A DNA stretch of 64,000 bases, taken from contig OZ024861.1 in NCBI GenBank assembly GCA_964017155.1, positions 51,650,309 through 51,714,308 on the forward strand, written 5' to 3'. Made by a program: the position numbers and the translations under genes. Shown here one piece after another: positions 1 through 23,899 of the stretch. Numbering within the stretch: the first letter of the stretch is position 1; each line of letters starts with the position of its first letter. Below the pieces are notes generated by a model. The model was not told the origin of the DNA and made no database searches. It saw only the letters and a list, made by a program, of their open reading frames with translations. This DNA comes from Oasisia sp. SBJ-2009 (lineage: Eukaryota > Annelida > Polychaeta > Sabellida > Siboglinidae).

Positions 1-97
1 GCATTGGTAGGACGTTGTAGAAGTATATACTCTTATAATTATTATATTGAGTGATAGGACTTTGCAAACACTGCCGCTTCCCTCCACGTTACACAAC

Positions 98-990
98 TAG
101 TCGGGGCGCACGGGTCCAAATTTTGGAGGTAGTGGACACCTCGTGCTATTTTTGGTTGTCGTGTATTTTATTAAACGTCAAACCCTCCCGAACAATATTC
201 CAGAGGGCAACCTTCTCAAATCGGTGTACCTCACTCCGAAAATTGCGTTTATATCCATGCCCTTAATGGCCCAGTTGTATACATTTCTCTTTCCACATTT
301 TCACAGTAACTGTATAACAACAAATTTAAGTGTAGTATCAAATAATCAGGAATGACGAGAACTATTATTTATGGCAATAGCTTTTTGATACGTTTATTTT
401 TCAAGATGCCAGATACAAAACATTGGGCAAAATAACGATAAATCAGTTCGGTTTCCCAGTTGACATCACACAAAAGGAGTTATAGTCACCTTAATATGTA
501 ATCAATATACTTATGTAATATATCAAAATGTGTGCATTCAATCATCTACTGAATACTGCAAAGCAATAGTAAAATAGTGCTACGTTATACGTAATCACGA
601 GCCAAACATCTACCCAACCCCCTAAGTGTTGCGCAATCGTGACTTGACGCAAATCGGAGTAGATTTCATTGATTGTATCATTTTCGCGTTCCTTAGGGTA
701 ATATACACTATTAAAGACAGAGTACTGATGCATAATCTACTTCTGGTTATTAATGCGATGTTTGTTAAGACAACATGAAATTATGATAACATTATTCGAA
801 AATAAAAACATACCAAGGTGGTATTCAATCACATCTTAAAGATTGTTCTGAGTCACCTGTGTCACTCTTGTCACAGCCATTGTTTTCAACAAGAGTTCGA
901 ACAGGTAGTACTCGCCTACGTTTGGTATCGTTCCGTTTGCACTTGCAAGCAGCACAACGCGGCACTTGGCATTTAGCGCAAGAACAATTA
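98..990 (+). repeat. Left terminal inverted repeat
   Basis: Left arm of the long-TIR element. It pairs in antiparallel orientation with 3381-4252. The match is clear to about 915 and weaker to about 990. Confidence 0.7.
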
Positions 991-1268
991 CAAGGGCATT
1001 TGCTGGCGACACGTAACTTGTATACCATTGTGAAAGTTCTGGTAAAGGCGGCACCGTCAAAGATACTGGTTCCAAATGTGTGGAACCCGTCTTCCAACCG
1101 ATATCTAATAATTTCTCCTCCATCTTCAAGTGAGTCTCTTTCAGCACAGCTGTCAACCTCAAGCCTTACAGCCTTGACGTATCGATCCGTTTGACTCAAA
1201 CAAAGCTTGCGGTACCTTAGAACATTCACATTCTCCGATGGTTTCCTCAAGATTGACATTTTCCCCAA
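825..1268 (-). pseudogene. Cysteine-rich ORF remnant inside the long-TIR element
   Basis: An open frame of 147 residues begins at an ATG at 1268. Near residue 90 it has a tight cysteine cluster, CPCNCSCAKC followed by CAACKCKRN, then basic residues. The spacing loosely recalls CXC (tesmin/TSO1-type) clusters, but I cannot assign a family. Its 3' part is copied in the right inverted repeat, where the frame is interrupted, so it belongs to the mobile element and not to a host gene. Function unknown. Confidence 0.3.
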
Positions 1269-1269
1269 T

Positions 1270-3380
1270 ACGTTTCTGATGAAGAAGGCGTATCAGCATG
1301 ACAACTTCATTGATCAGCTGCTACGTCTGCTTCTGCAGCACAGTAAGATGTTATTGAGGATGCAGTTCTTCAAATATGCTGTCACGTACCTTTTGGACTT
1401 TGCGTTGTCATTCAAATATTCCTGGAGCTCAATTTTGCAAATATGTTTTCACAGTTTCCAGAGTTTTCATGATAGTTACAGTGGCTCACTGTTTCGTGGC
1501 AATATTTAGTATGTTGCTGGAGTCTACCGTGACGGGATTGATCATGTGCTGTTTCTATGCATGCTTGATTGATCATTTGCTGGTTTCCATCTTCGTGGGA
1601 TTGTTAGACTGCAGATGGTTCATCACTTCTTTGAAATGGAATGATACCTCAGATACACAGGCTTTGTGTAATGCTATTTGGTTCGTACTTTAGCATCCAG
1701 GGGTATTTATGTAAGCCCACTCGCACTTTCCTTCACATCTATGCTTTATGTCTGCCCATGAGCTATTTCAGAAGTAATACATTTGAATGACTCAGCTTTT
1801 TTCGCACATCATATTGACCTTTCGTGAAGTACTGATCTACATATGGTGCTGGGTTCTTCAGGTTGTTCATTTCCTTTGAACATTGACAGCGAATAAATGT
1901 AGTTGTGGTGACCAGCAGCAACAACAAATGGGAGCATGTTATTATACTAAACCAAATTTTCCCAACTGCCCATTTTCCCATTGTTCAAATGCACCCGTGC
2001 CTCCCGTAGTCATTTGTGTTCAAAACCTTTGTTAGCCGTTCCTTGCTTACACAAACCAGTTTCTATAAGGATAAGACTCCACATAATTTTTCCAAATGCG
2101 CCCATAGCGTTTACAGTGAGATGAAACTACACACATGACAATAAGGTGCCAATGTCATCATCTGGGGAAGCTTGCTCCCGTAGCCCATATGAAATATCGT
2201 GCAAAGCCTGATCAGCCATAACTACTGTGTGTTTCACCCAAAGCTTATTGGCCAGCTTTGCTGCATGTTCTAAGCGGATCTATTTGAACAGAATGGATCA
2301 TTAAACCATATATAAAGCATGTGGCTGGCACTGTTGAAGCCAGTGTTGTATAGAAAGCATTCCACCATTGATAGTGGTTGCTTCTGAGCTCTACTTTCTT
2401 TATGGATGACAAACGGCAAAATTGCCATGCCACAATCATCAACTGAAACTATTGATTACATATAGGTTGCAAATATATAGTCCTCATCTTTACAAGTAAT
2501 CTGGCTTTAAGCTTTCGCACAAAGAAATGTAGTGTGGTTCAATTTGAGAAGGTTTGGCAATCGACAACAAAAAGATTCAATACGTTATGATGATAACAGT
2601 GCGAAATTCTTCGTCCTTGCCGTCACCAAATTGTTATCTTCAACAATCAAAACAGCTTATGCAGACGAGAAGTTACCGTTTTTTAGACATTGTCAAACAT
2701 AGTGATGTCACATACCATATATTTGGTAATCATAAGTGTCCGTTGTGTTTATTTTGTTAGTTTCGTATTTGTTGTCGGTAAAACACCGTAGATACCAAAC
2801 TAAGTTAAAATGACTGATACGCTGCAAAACATGTCATTCAAACATGAAAACATACCTCATGTATTTGAAAACAAGAATACGTTATATTTAATTTACTTAT
2901 TAGACGCAACGTATTTATATATTCAAATTATTCCAGAGATGATGTTAAAATCTAACGTCAAACCAAAATGAGGTGGAGAAGTATACACTGTATGTTGATT
3001 CTAGAATAAGTGATGTTCAAATGTATTTCACAATTGTGTGGTATAAATCAACCGAGAAATGAATGGGGATACCTTTGATATGTTCACTCATTATATAGCT
3101 AGAATATGTAGTAAGGTGACTACGGTACATTTATATGAAATCGACGACAAGACGGACATGTTTTTCTACTTATTCTTCAATTGTTGTTTTCGTTGCCTTA
3201 AAATATATACATTTTTATAATATATTTGTGGTCTGTATTCCTCTCACCATTCAGGATATATTTTGGTACAGAGACTAGCTAATTTCATTAAATAAACCAT
3301 GAATATTTCATAATTAGCCATTGTGACTTAACAGTCATTCAGACACCTTCAGTCCTGAATAGAAGTTTAATTTTCAAGTG
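1270..3380. other. Internal region of the long-TIR element, no gene seen
   Basis: This AT-rich stretch between the inverted repeats contains only short frames with no recognisable domain, zinc knuckle or DDE-type motif. Confidence 0.4.
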
Positions 3381-4252
3381 CCGTGTTGTGTTGCTTGGCC
3401 ATACGATGGGAAAGATATCAAATATGGGCGAGTAATACCTGTTTGAATTCTTGTTGAAAAAATGGCTATGACAAGAGTGACACAGATTACTCATAACAAT
3501 GTATAAGATGTGATTGAGTAACAGCTTGATGTGTTTTATATTTCGAATAATGCGTGTTATCATAATTTTATATTGCCTTAACAAACATTGCATTAATAAC
3601 CAGCAGTAGGGTATGCATCAGGACTGTCTTTACTAGTGTATTATTACACTAAGAAACGCGAAATTGATACAATCAATGAAATCCACTCCGATCTGCGTCA
3701 CGTCACGATTGCGCAACACTTAGGGGGTGGGGTACATGTTCGGTTCGTGATTGCGTATAATATAGCACTATTTTACCACTGCTTTGCATAATCCAGTAGG
3801 TAAATGAATGTACATCATTGTGATATATTACATAAATGTCTTGATTACATATTAAGGTAATTATAACTGCTGTTGTGTGATGTCAACTGCGAAACCGAAC
3901 TGGTTTTTCGATATATTGTCCAATGTTTTGCACCTGGCTTCCTAATAAATAAACATATCAATACGATATTGCCATACATATTAGTTCTCGTCATTCCTGA
4001 TTATTTGATACTACACTTACGTTTGTTGTCACACATTTACTGTGAAAATGTGGAAAGAGAAATATATGCAGCGCGGCCATTAAGAGACCACATAAGCCTG
4101 AATGTAAATGCAATTTTCGGAGTGAGGTACACTGATTTCAGAGGGTTGCTCTCCGGAATATTATTAAGGAAGGTTTGAAGTTTAGAAAACAACAGGGCAA
4201 CCAAAAATAGCACGAGGTGTCCACTTCGACCACCGTGCGCCCCGACTAAACC
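3381..4252 (-). repeat. Right terminal inverted repeat
   Basis: Right arm of the long-TIR element, the diverged reverse complement of 98-990. Both arms keep a matching stretch of open frame (left 542-733 minus, right about 3660-3790 plus; shared pieces DTINEI and VTIAQHLGG), so the arm may be made partly of former coding sequence. Confidence 0.7.
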
Positions 4253-4295
4253 TATGTTCGACTATTGGCAAGTGTAAAGCCGTTGAAGTTATGCA

Positions 4296-4351
4296 GTGCG
4301 TGCGTGCGTGCGTGCGTGTGTGCGTGTGTGCATGCGTGTCTGTGTGAATGC

Positions 4352-4420
<69 letters not shown>

Positions 4421-4428
4421 CCTGTGTG

Positions 4429-4472
<44 letters not shown>

Positions 4473-4509
4473 GTGCGTGTGTGTACGTGCGTGCGTGTGT
4501 GCGTGCGAT
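4296..4509. repeat. (TGCG)n/(TG)n microsatellite
   Basis: Alternating TGCG tetranucleotide and TG dinucleotide runs, interrupted at a few places. It lies just downstream (minus strand) of the last visible protease exon. The Cys/Val and Thr/His frames it opens are artefacts. Confidence 0.9.
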
Positions 4510-4517
4510 CTACGTAC

Positions 4518-16132
<11,615 letters not shown>

Positions 16133-16450
16133 GTTGTTCGTCCGCTAGCGGTCACCACTCAAGCACACTGTTCTCCCCGCCACGGTCTCATCTCCCATCG
16201 CCCATCTCCCTGGGGCACTTGGGAAACTGTCAAAACAACACAGGGGCGCTGTCAAAGGCGGTGGCCGGAGCGCGTTGTACAGCGTGCCTATTTGTCTCCA
16301 GTAAATATGCAGCGGCCACAAGCGGCACTTTTGTTATTTTTAAAGCGTTTTAAATAAACGCAATTTTTTAACTTCCTCATAACATAGCCTTTCGAAGCAA
16401 TCTTTTTCATATATATATATTTTTTTTTATTACTATCAATATTATAATGT

Positions 16451-16622
<172 letters not shown>

Positions 16623-17039
16623 ATAATTATCTCACCTTGCAGACAGTGTGAATACAGCGAGCTCGACGCTATTAATAATTGTACGATGCCCAGTGAGGCG
16701 TGTCGCCTGGGATCCACTCGATTTGTTGTGAACGCGAGGCCAAGCTTTCAGTGGAAAGCCGTGTAATTTTACGCAGAATTAGTGCAAAACACTGCGAAGC
16801 GGATACACCATGCAGTCTGTATTGCCCGTATTAACAGTATATATAGACCCTACTGATGAGTTCAAAGTCGTTTTTTAGGCTCCCTAGATCAAAGATCTGT
16901 TTTATTCACATATTCTCCATGGAACAAGGGCTATTGGTTTTTATAGCAATATTCACGGTTACATTCCGCGTATTTTCTGATCGACACACACATGCACGCA
17001 CACACTCACGCATATACACCGTAGGCCTATATATATATA

Positions 17040-17138
17040 GATGCACACACACACGCACACGCACACGCACACACACGTACACTTATAAATAGTTATATAT
17101 ATATATATTTACAAGCATACATACATACATACATACAT

Positions 17139-17169
<31 letters not shown>

Positions 17170-17337
17170 TACATACATACATACATACATACATACATAC
17201 ATACATACATACATACATACATACATACATACATACATACATACATACATACATACATACATACATACATACATTCATACATACATACATACATACATAC
17301 ATACATACATACATACATACATACATACATACATACA

Positions 17338-17371
<34 letters not shown>

Positions 17372-17382
17372 CATACATACAG
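17040..17382. repeat. (CA)n and (CATA)n microsatellites
   Basis: A short CA/CG run at 17040-17080 is followed by roughly 270 bases of CATA tetranucleotides (17117-17382) with one CA-rich interruption. Confidence 0.95.
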
Positions 17383-18290
17383 ACATATAACGTAGCTTTA
17401 TTCTAGAGAAAGTTCCTCGATATAGTACCCTTCTATATAATAATTGGCCCTAGTAAATGTTGTCCATTCCAGGCGTTAATCTACCCAAGTTGAAAGCACA
17501 GACATATACCGTGAACCGCCGTGCTCTAACTCTGTTAGTCACTTCACCCGATTCTCTCGTACAATGCTTCATGATTAAATAGAGCGTGTCGTTGCAGGTG
17601 AACAGAACGGTGGTTATATACAAACAAGTATTGACCTAACTTGTCATAATATGTTGGACTGCACGTACATAATATATATACATGCCATTTGTGTTTGGTT
17701 TAACTTGAATATACAGCCCGTTAGATGACATCATTGAACTATATTTGTGCTGAGAAAGGATTACATATCAGGAAAGGAAGAAGGTGTTTTAAATTTGACG
17801 GCCAATTTTTAGTATGGAAAGACACGAGTAGAGCATAACTGCAATTGACACGTCGTTGCGGAGTCGTGTAAATCGGTATCTTGGCGCGAGACTGCATCGG
17901 GCGACTATGTCGACATGACCATGTTAAATTTGTCTGAACTGGGTCAAACCATCATCATTTGAATCCGTAATACATTTGTTGAACCCGGCAACTAGTCTGG
18001 GGAAGGCGGACTGGTACGAGTGAACGCCGTGATTGTCTTGCATGTTACGGACGGTGTTACGACGCCGGTGTAGCATCCGAACTTGAAGTCATCTCGTAAC
18101 GTAAACCTGTGGCGCAGGTAAGTGTTTTTTGACTAGGTCTACTGACAATGACTTTGGCAACACCCGGACGACACAATCGTCACAACACAACAATATTAAT
18201 ATGCGTGTTTCATACATGGGTGAAACTGTCTTTGTTTTGTCAAACACATGTTCTAACAAGATTACTTTATGGTACGGCGTATATGTAGGG

Positions 18291-18361
<71 letters not shown>

Positions 18362-18434
18362 ATATATATAGAGTATATATATATATATATATACACATAT
18401 ACATATATATTCATCATGGTGGTCTATGGCCAAG

Positions 18435-18508
<74 letters not shown>

Positions 18509-18550
18509 ATATATAATGACTTGGCCATAGACCACCAAGACGAATATATA
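18291..18550. repeat. TA-rich region with large snap-back hairpin
   Basis: TA runs flank and fill an inverted repeat. The left arm (about 18405-18440) includes GGTGGTCTATGGCCAAGTCA, and the right arm (about 18513-18550) its reverse complement TGACTTGGCCATAGACCACC. Arms are about 36 bases with two or three mismatches, and the ~75-base loop is nearly pure TA. Confidence 0.85.
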
Positions 18551-18863
18551 TGTATATGTATATGTTTGAAAGCAGTGAAAATTAGATATGATAGTATAAA
18601 TTGAGTTGCAGACATAACTAAATCATGTCTCTTTCGGTTGTCCTCTAATCTGACCATCATACCAATTAAAATGAGTCAATATAACTATAAAAAGTAAAAC
18701 GTTGTTAATTCTATAGCTGAATCGTTCATAAAATATGCTAAAAGTTAATAAACAATAGTTCATGTTGGCGAGTTCTCATTGTATTACCATAGCGAGGTCC
18801 CTCTGTAACTGTCACCATTGTTCACGGTCGAGTGCTCACAGAGGGTCGACGTCAGTGGAGCAC

Positions 18864-19215
18864 CGTCTAGTACCTGTAGTTCTGTCTAGTACCTGTAGTT
18901 CTGTCTAGTACCTGTAGTTCTGTCTAGTACCTGTAGTTCTGTCTAGTACCTGTAGTTCTGTCTAGTACCTGTAGTTCTGTCTAGTACCTGTAGTTCTGTC
19001 TAATACTAACCTGTAGTTCTGTCTAGTACCTGTAGTTCTGTCTAGTACCTGTAGTTCTGTCTAGTACCTGTAGTTCTGTCTAATACTAACCTGTAGTTCT
19101 GTCTAATACCTGTAGTTATGTCTAGTACCTGTAGTTCTGTCTAATACTAACCTGTAGTTCTGTCTAGTACCTGTAGTTATGTCTAGTACCTGTAGTTCTG
19201 TCTAGTACCTGTAGC
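18864..19215. repeat. 19-bp minisatellite
   Basis: Unit GTCTAGTACCTGTAGTTCT, about 17 copies, with a recurring longer variant (GTCTAATACTAACCTGTAG). Similar single units recur near 20890-20920. Confidence 0.95.
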
Positions 19216-19339
19216 TGCACCGTAGCGGATTTCTGATGCAATGTAGGTCAACGTCGGTGAGATAACAGCAATGACTCAGTATATGACTCAGCGTTGGGTG
19301 CAAAATCATTTTTGGGATCAACATTACAAATACAACTCA

Positions 19340-20380
19340 AAGAGTAGTAGTTGATTGGGAGGTTTCAAATTGGAAATCGATTTTGAGTGGAGTACCGCAG
19401 GGATCAGTATTGGGACCTATTTTATTCTTAATATATATCAATGATTTGGATGATGACATAACAAGCAAGGTGTTGAAGTTTGCGGATGACACAAAAGTGT
19501 TTAAGAAAATTAGAAGTGATGCAGATAGACAGCATTTACAAGATGATCTTAATAAGTTGATAGAATGGTCTGAGAAATGGCGAATGCTGTTTAATTTTAG
19601 AAAGTGTAATTGCCTCCACACAGGACATGGGAATGAAGATGCACACTATACAATGGGTGGTACTGTACTAAATACTACAGTAAAGGAAAAGGACTTAGGG
19701 TTAACTATTAGTGCTGACATGAAGGTATCAGAGCAGCAGTGTGGAATTGCAGCAGCGAAGGGAAACCAAATTCTTTGATTAATTCTAAAGGCGAAATATA
19801 GTGTAAAAAGAAAAAGAACCAATAATACCGCTGTTTAAAACAATAGTTAGGCCTCATTTAGAATAGTGTATACAAGCATGGAGGCCATATCGCAAGAAGG
19901 ATATTGATATGCTAGAAAGAGTACAAAGGAGAGCAACAAAAATGATACCAAAACTCAGGAATATTAGTTATGAAATGCGTCTAAAAGAATGTGGTCTAAC
20001 AACACTAGAAACCAGAAGATTGAGAGGAGATCAGATTGAGGTTTAAAAAATATGGAATGGGTATGAAAATATTGACAGAAATATTGTTTTCTCGGCAAAG
20101 GAAGAGAGAAGGACTAGAGGACATGGAGTTTCATTAGCAAAGAAGCAGTGTAGACTAGATATTAGACAATTTTCATTTTCACAAAGAACAGTTAACGAAT
20201 GGAACAGATTATCAGCTGATTGTGTAGGTGCTAGTAGTGTTAATATATTTAAAAATTAAATTGACGTATACCTAAGACGGGCTATACTTAGATAGATAGG
20301 TTGGACTCTCGATAAGCCAAACAGCTTCCTTGTCCACCTGCCATCTAGAGGTGGCAATCTTGTTAAATAAATCTTGTTAA
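19340..20380 (+). pseudogene. Non-LTR retrotransposon reverse transcriptase, C-terminal part, decayed
   Basis: The plus strand reads LSGVPQGSVLGPILF, then LIYINDLDD and LKFADDTKVFKKI, i.e. RT motifs with the catalytic FADD. KEKDLGLTISADMK and, after a frameshift near 19770, LERVQRRATKM follow. This order is typical of CR1/Jockey-like LINEs. There are stops at 19778 and later, and the frame wanders to about 20260. The 5' part (endonuclease, palm start) is missing, so it is 5'-truncated. AAATAAATC at about 20370 may mark its 3' end. Confidence 0.8.
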
Positions 20381-20399
20381 ACTCAGCCAAATAAAATTT

Positions 20400-22880
20400 A
20401 CTTCTTTTCCAGATTTCAATTCAAACACATTTTTCCAATTCAAATACCAAACATTATCATTTTTATTCAAACACGATTTCAATACTTATCCCATAGTGTT
20501 TCAAATTTAGTTAAATATATCACAGACTTCACTGGTTTAATGGTGTCTCGAAATGTATTATTCAAGGTGCACCGCTTAAACATGCTACACAACTTCAAAA
20601 TTATGGTATATCTTTTTGAGAGAAACAAAACGGCTATACTGTTACAAAATGAACAATCATGTATAATGTATAATGTGGAAAATATATATTTAATGTTCAC
20701 CTTTTAGATTATGTCTCCTATATAATTTAAAATTTAAACTTATTTTATGAGTTTGTGGGAGTTTTACTGCAAAATAAAAACATTTTATGAATCAATATTA
20801 ATTTTTTATGACATGCCACCTTGAACTTTGCTAGACTACCAGACTAATTGGCATGCAGGTTTACTAGTCCGCCATTGTTTTTACTAGTGTTTTTACTAGG
20901 GTAGTTCTGTCTGTACCTGTAGCCCCAGTCGGCCAGTCCAAGTCGCCTCCATGGGGCTACTGGGACATGGGCTAGGGGTTTTAGACCACTAGGACTAATG
21001 AGGAGGGGACTAGTGGTATTACCCAGGTACTCATCCTTTTACCAACACTACCTGACTGTTCCGTTAAGTGTTCTGACCCACCTTAACCTTAGGTATCCAA
21101 TTTTAAATAGGACAATTTTCATACGTCTGATGCACATTCAAGGAATGTCTGACTTTTTTCGTTGGAGGGAAACCGTAAAAACACAAACTACAATCAATAG
21201 GTTGTTCACTTATATTTAGGGACAGTTGATTTTCAAAAGTTTATACTTGAATCAGTACAATTAATAATATTAATAATATATTTTATCTGATATATTTATT
21301 TGATTTTGTTAAAAAAATAACTGTGTACTACTAATAAATAAATTAATAAGTATTATAACAGTAATAAATAATTTAATTAAAAAAATATGTTCATATTGAA
21401 TAATATGAAATATGAAATACAAAAGAAATGTGGCTTCAGGCGATGTTTGAAGCTGGCAAGAGTGATTTTGTGTAGAGGATTTACTTTATCTCTTACTAGT
21501 CTTAGAACTGAACTTTCCATCCTACATAATTGATGTGTAAAAGTCACATGGAACTTTAAATTATAAACTCCGTTTTAAAAGAAGGTGTATGTTAAACTAA
21601 CCGCATAATGAACAGGGGATCTACCTACTAGCACGATTCTAATACCTTGGGGGGGGGGGGGTACTGCTGGGACAGGAGCTAGAGACACAGGTGTTTGTGG
21701 GGTGGTATCTTTCTACCCTTGCATTGGACTGGAGGAAACCTGGCTTCTTTTGTGCTAGTCCAAAACGTTTATACAACAGAATTCTGTGAAGCACATTCCT
21801 AGTCAATACCTGCATGAATGGCTATGAACAGTGGTAATGTTTTAATGTGTATGTGGTTGTATTGCAAATATTTTGTAAAAATAGACGAAATATCAAATAC
21901 AAGCGCTTTTGTGTATCCAATACAAGAACGAAAAATTCGGTATTCAAATACAAATCAATTATGTATTTGGACCCAATCGTGGCATAAGTATAACTGTTTC
22001 AACTGTATATTCCTATCTTTTCCATTATGAGTGTTCACACTTATTACAAATATGGATACATCAAAATATGGTTATTATGAACACTGTTTACTGGAGAAAT
22101 CTTGGTCTACAATGAACTTCTCCCCACCCAATTGTTTGCACGTGCATACATTAAGGAGTAGTAATTTTTGAGGCCTCATTCTGGCACAATTAGTGTTTTA
22201 AGGGGACTTTGACCCTGCATACTCGCCATGTGTTAAGCCCCAATTACCCCATTGTTATTTTTCAAAGGTGGACTGCAGTGTTACAACTATATAAATAGGA
22301 AAATTTTGTAGCTGCTGTATGTGTCATCTGAATAAAAGTAATGTTACACAACCAACAAGATATTTTTGACTTTAATAGACACATGGCGAATAATAAATAA
22401 GTCACTTCCAAGTGCCATCTGGGTCATTCCGTGTGAACGCAACCAATGAGGTTACTGTCATCTCTTTGATTTTTTAATAGATCAGGATGGTGAGACCCTT
22501 TTGGTACGATTAGAAAGAATCCAAAATGTGCGCGTTCTAGATAGTTTTCAAGTTATGGCAGTTTGAAATTTGGGACTTAGAAGACGTTTTTTTGACAGCT
22601 TGTTAACAATAAATAATTGTATTCACATTTCACTAGGCAATATCATCTGCACTCTTTAGCCTGTGTCAGTGAAATTGTGTGGAGTTGTTGGCTATAATAT
22701 AGAGATTACATAACTACAATTAGAACATAAATACAGTGTATGGTTAATGTGCAGCAAGTTGATAAACATGATTTATTCAAAATATTACTTCAGATCAGAT
22801 TTTCAGACCCTGATTGTAAGCAGACTCAGACACAAATTGTACATATTTGGTATCTGAGCTTACATATGTGCAACCCTGAG
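20400..22880. other. Non-coding stretch, no gene seen
   Basis: AT-rich sequence with no exon-like frame. It contains a G13 run (21649-21661) and several patches of CAAATAC-type sequence (about 20390-20470 and 21890-21960) that also occur near 24400 and 44340, possibly remnants of one dispersed repeat. Confidence 0.4.
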
Positions 22881-22889
22881 AAATATGTA

Positions 22890-23680
22890 ATGGTAGATCT
22901 TGACTCATTGAACAATCATACAAAATTTGAAGTCTGCTCCTGCTGTGTTTTTTCTCTTGTCTCTTTCTGCAATATTCGCTACTTCTCTCTGTCCTCCCTG
23001 CTCATGTCATGTTTTATGACCATTTCACTGAATGGCTCACCTTTGTTTTTTTGTATATGCAAGTTGTCCATGATTGAAGCTTTTTTGTCTTCGTGTGGAA
23101 AGGTCACAAGCTGGGGCCGGCTTCTTGCCTCGTCTGTCCCAGTCTCGTTTTTAGGTTTGCTCCCTAATCTCCGTACTTGGAGGCTGTCTGGCTGGTATTG
23201 TCCATCTGTTGTGTGCTCCGTTAGTTGTTTCATGAGTTCTCTGTCATGAGTTGCATTTTCTGCTCTTATGGTGCTGGTCTCCTCTGGCAGATCTGCTACT
23301 TTGGCGACTGCATCCTTGACTTCACTTACCCTGTTGTTTAGTGTTTCCTGTTTATTTTCTAGTACAGATAACTTATTGTCGAACTGATCTTGTGTTTCAT
23401 GCATAATGAACAACTGTCTCATGATTGCCTTTGCCCATCTTTGGCATGACGTGCAATACCAGCTAATTTGTTGTCGTTCCTCGCTGATCACTACTTGGTA
23501 CAATGCATCAGATATTCGGCCTTGGCTCAGAGTTAAATCATTAATCTTCCCCCTATAGACTAGAGTGACAAGCTGCCCCCCCCGCACTGAAACCACTGTG
23601 GACCACTGGCTGCCATCTACTTGCACGGCAGAAAGTGCTGTACTCACTGGCAGGATATATAGAATAGAATTGATGAGCAA
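22890..23680 (-). pseudogene. LINE ORF1-like protein: PHD-type finger remnant plus coiled coil
   Basis: Open frame of 233 residues (23680-22979). Around residue 55-80, GRISDALYQVV then ISWYCTSCQRW resembles the C-terminal half of a PHD finger. A coiled coil follows (KLSVLENKQETLNNRVSEV). Near the end, KASIMDNLH and MVIKHDMSREDREK match the tail motif of ORF1 proteins of CR1/L2-like LINEs. After that the frame hits a stop and the homologous continuation (VANIAERDKRKN, then ADFKF) is in another frame, so the gene is broken. The N-terminal half of the finger is missing. RNA-binding or chaperone function is known for the family only. Confidence 0.65.
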
Positions 23681-23777
23681 CGTAATAAATGGACAGTTCG
23701 GTGGTTGACACTGATGTGAGCAACGTTAATCCATTTGGGGACATACTGGATACAACAGTCATTGTGAAGTAGCAAGT

Positions 23778-23848
23778 ATGGTTAGTTCCTGTGTAGCGTG
23801 CAACTGTACCAACCGACAGAAAACAGGATCCGGGGTCTCTTTCCACAG
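23778..23848 (+). CDS. THAP1-like first coding exon
   Basis: ATG at 23778 opens MVSSCVACNCTNRQ, then KTGSGVSFHR, and a GT donor follows at 23849. This is the start of a THAP zinc finger (cysteines at positions 5 and 8/10, SFH block). The exon has 71 coding bases, the same length as the first coding exon of human THAP1 (as I recall from variants named c.71+n), so the intron position seems conserved. No second exon carrying the central Trp, Cys and His was found in the following kilobases. It may be a host THAP gene with a distant second exon or an orphan exon. It faces away from the LINE ORF1 remnant, 97 bases apart. Confidence 0.5.
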
Positions 23849-23899
23849 GTCATTGCTTAGGTTATAGTCATATATATTTATGTTCCACTGCCATTAATT

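Larger units (their letters stand above)
98..4252. mobile_element. DNA element with very long terminal inverted repeats
   Basis: The first ~0.9 kb (98 to about 990) reappears in reverse complement at about 3381-4252. Both ends start with the same 16 bases, TAGTCGGGGCGCACGG, read inward. Further matches include the segment with GGACACCTCGTGCTATTTT, one with TTGCGCAACACTTAGGGG and one around GGGCGAGTA. The arms differ by many substitutions and small indels, so the element is old. About 2.4 kb lies between them. I recognise no transposase, so superfamily is undetermined; it could be a non-autonomous long-TIR or foldback element. It sits in the minus-strand protease gene, beyond its last visible exon. 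A short AAC at both outer edges could be a target duplication but is too short to rely on. Confidence 0.75.

Noticed and set aside
17083..17386. Met-Tyr-Val-Cys repeat ORFs
   Set aside because: Translation of a CATA microsatellite.
21649..21661. G13 run as a structural or regulatory element
   Set aside because: A single homopolymer without G-quadruplex spacing or context.
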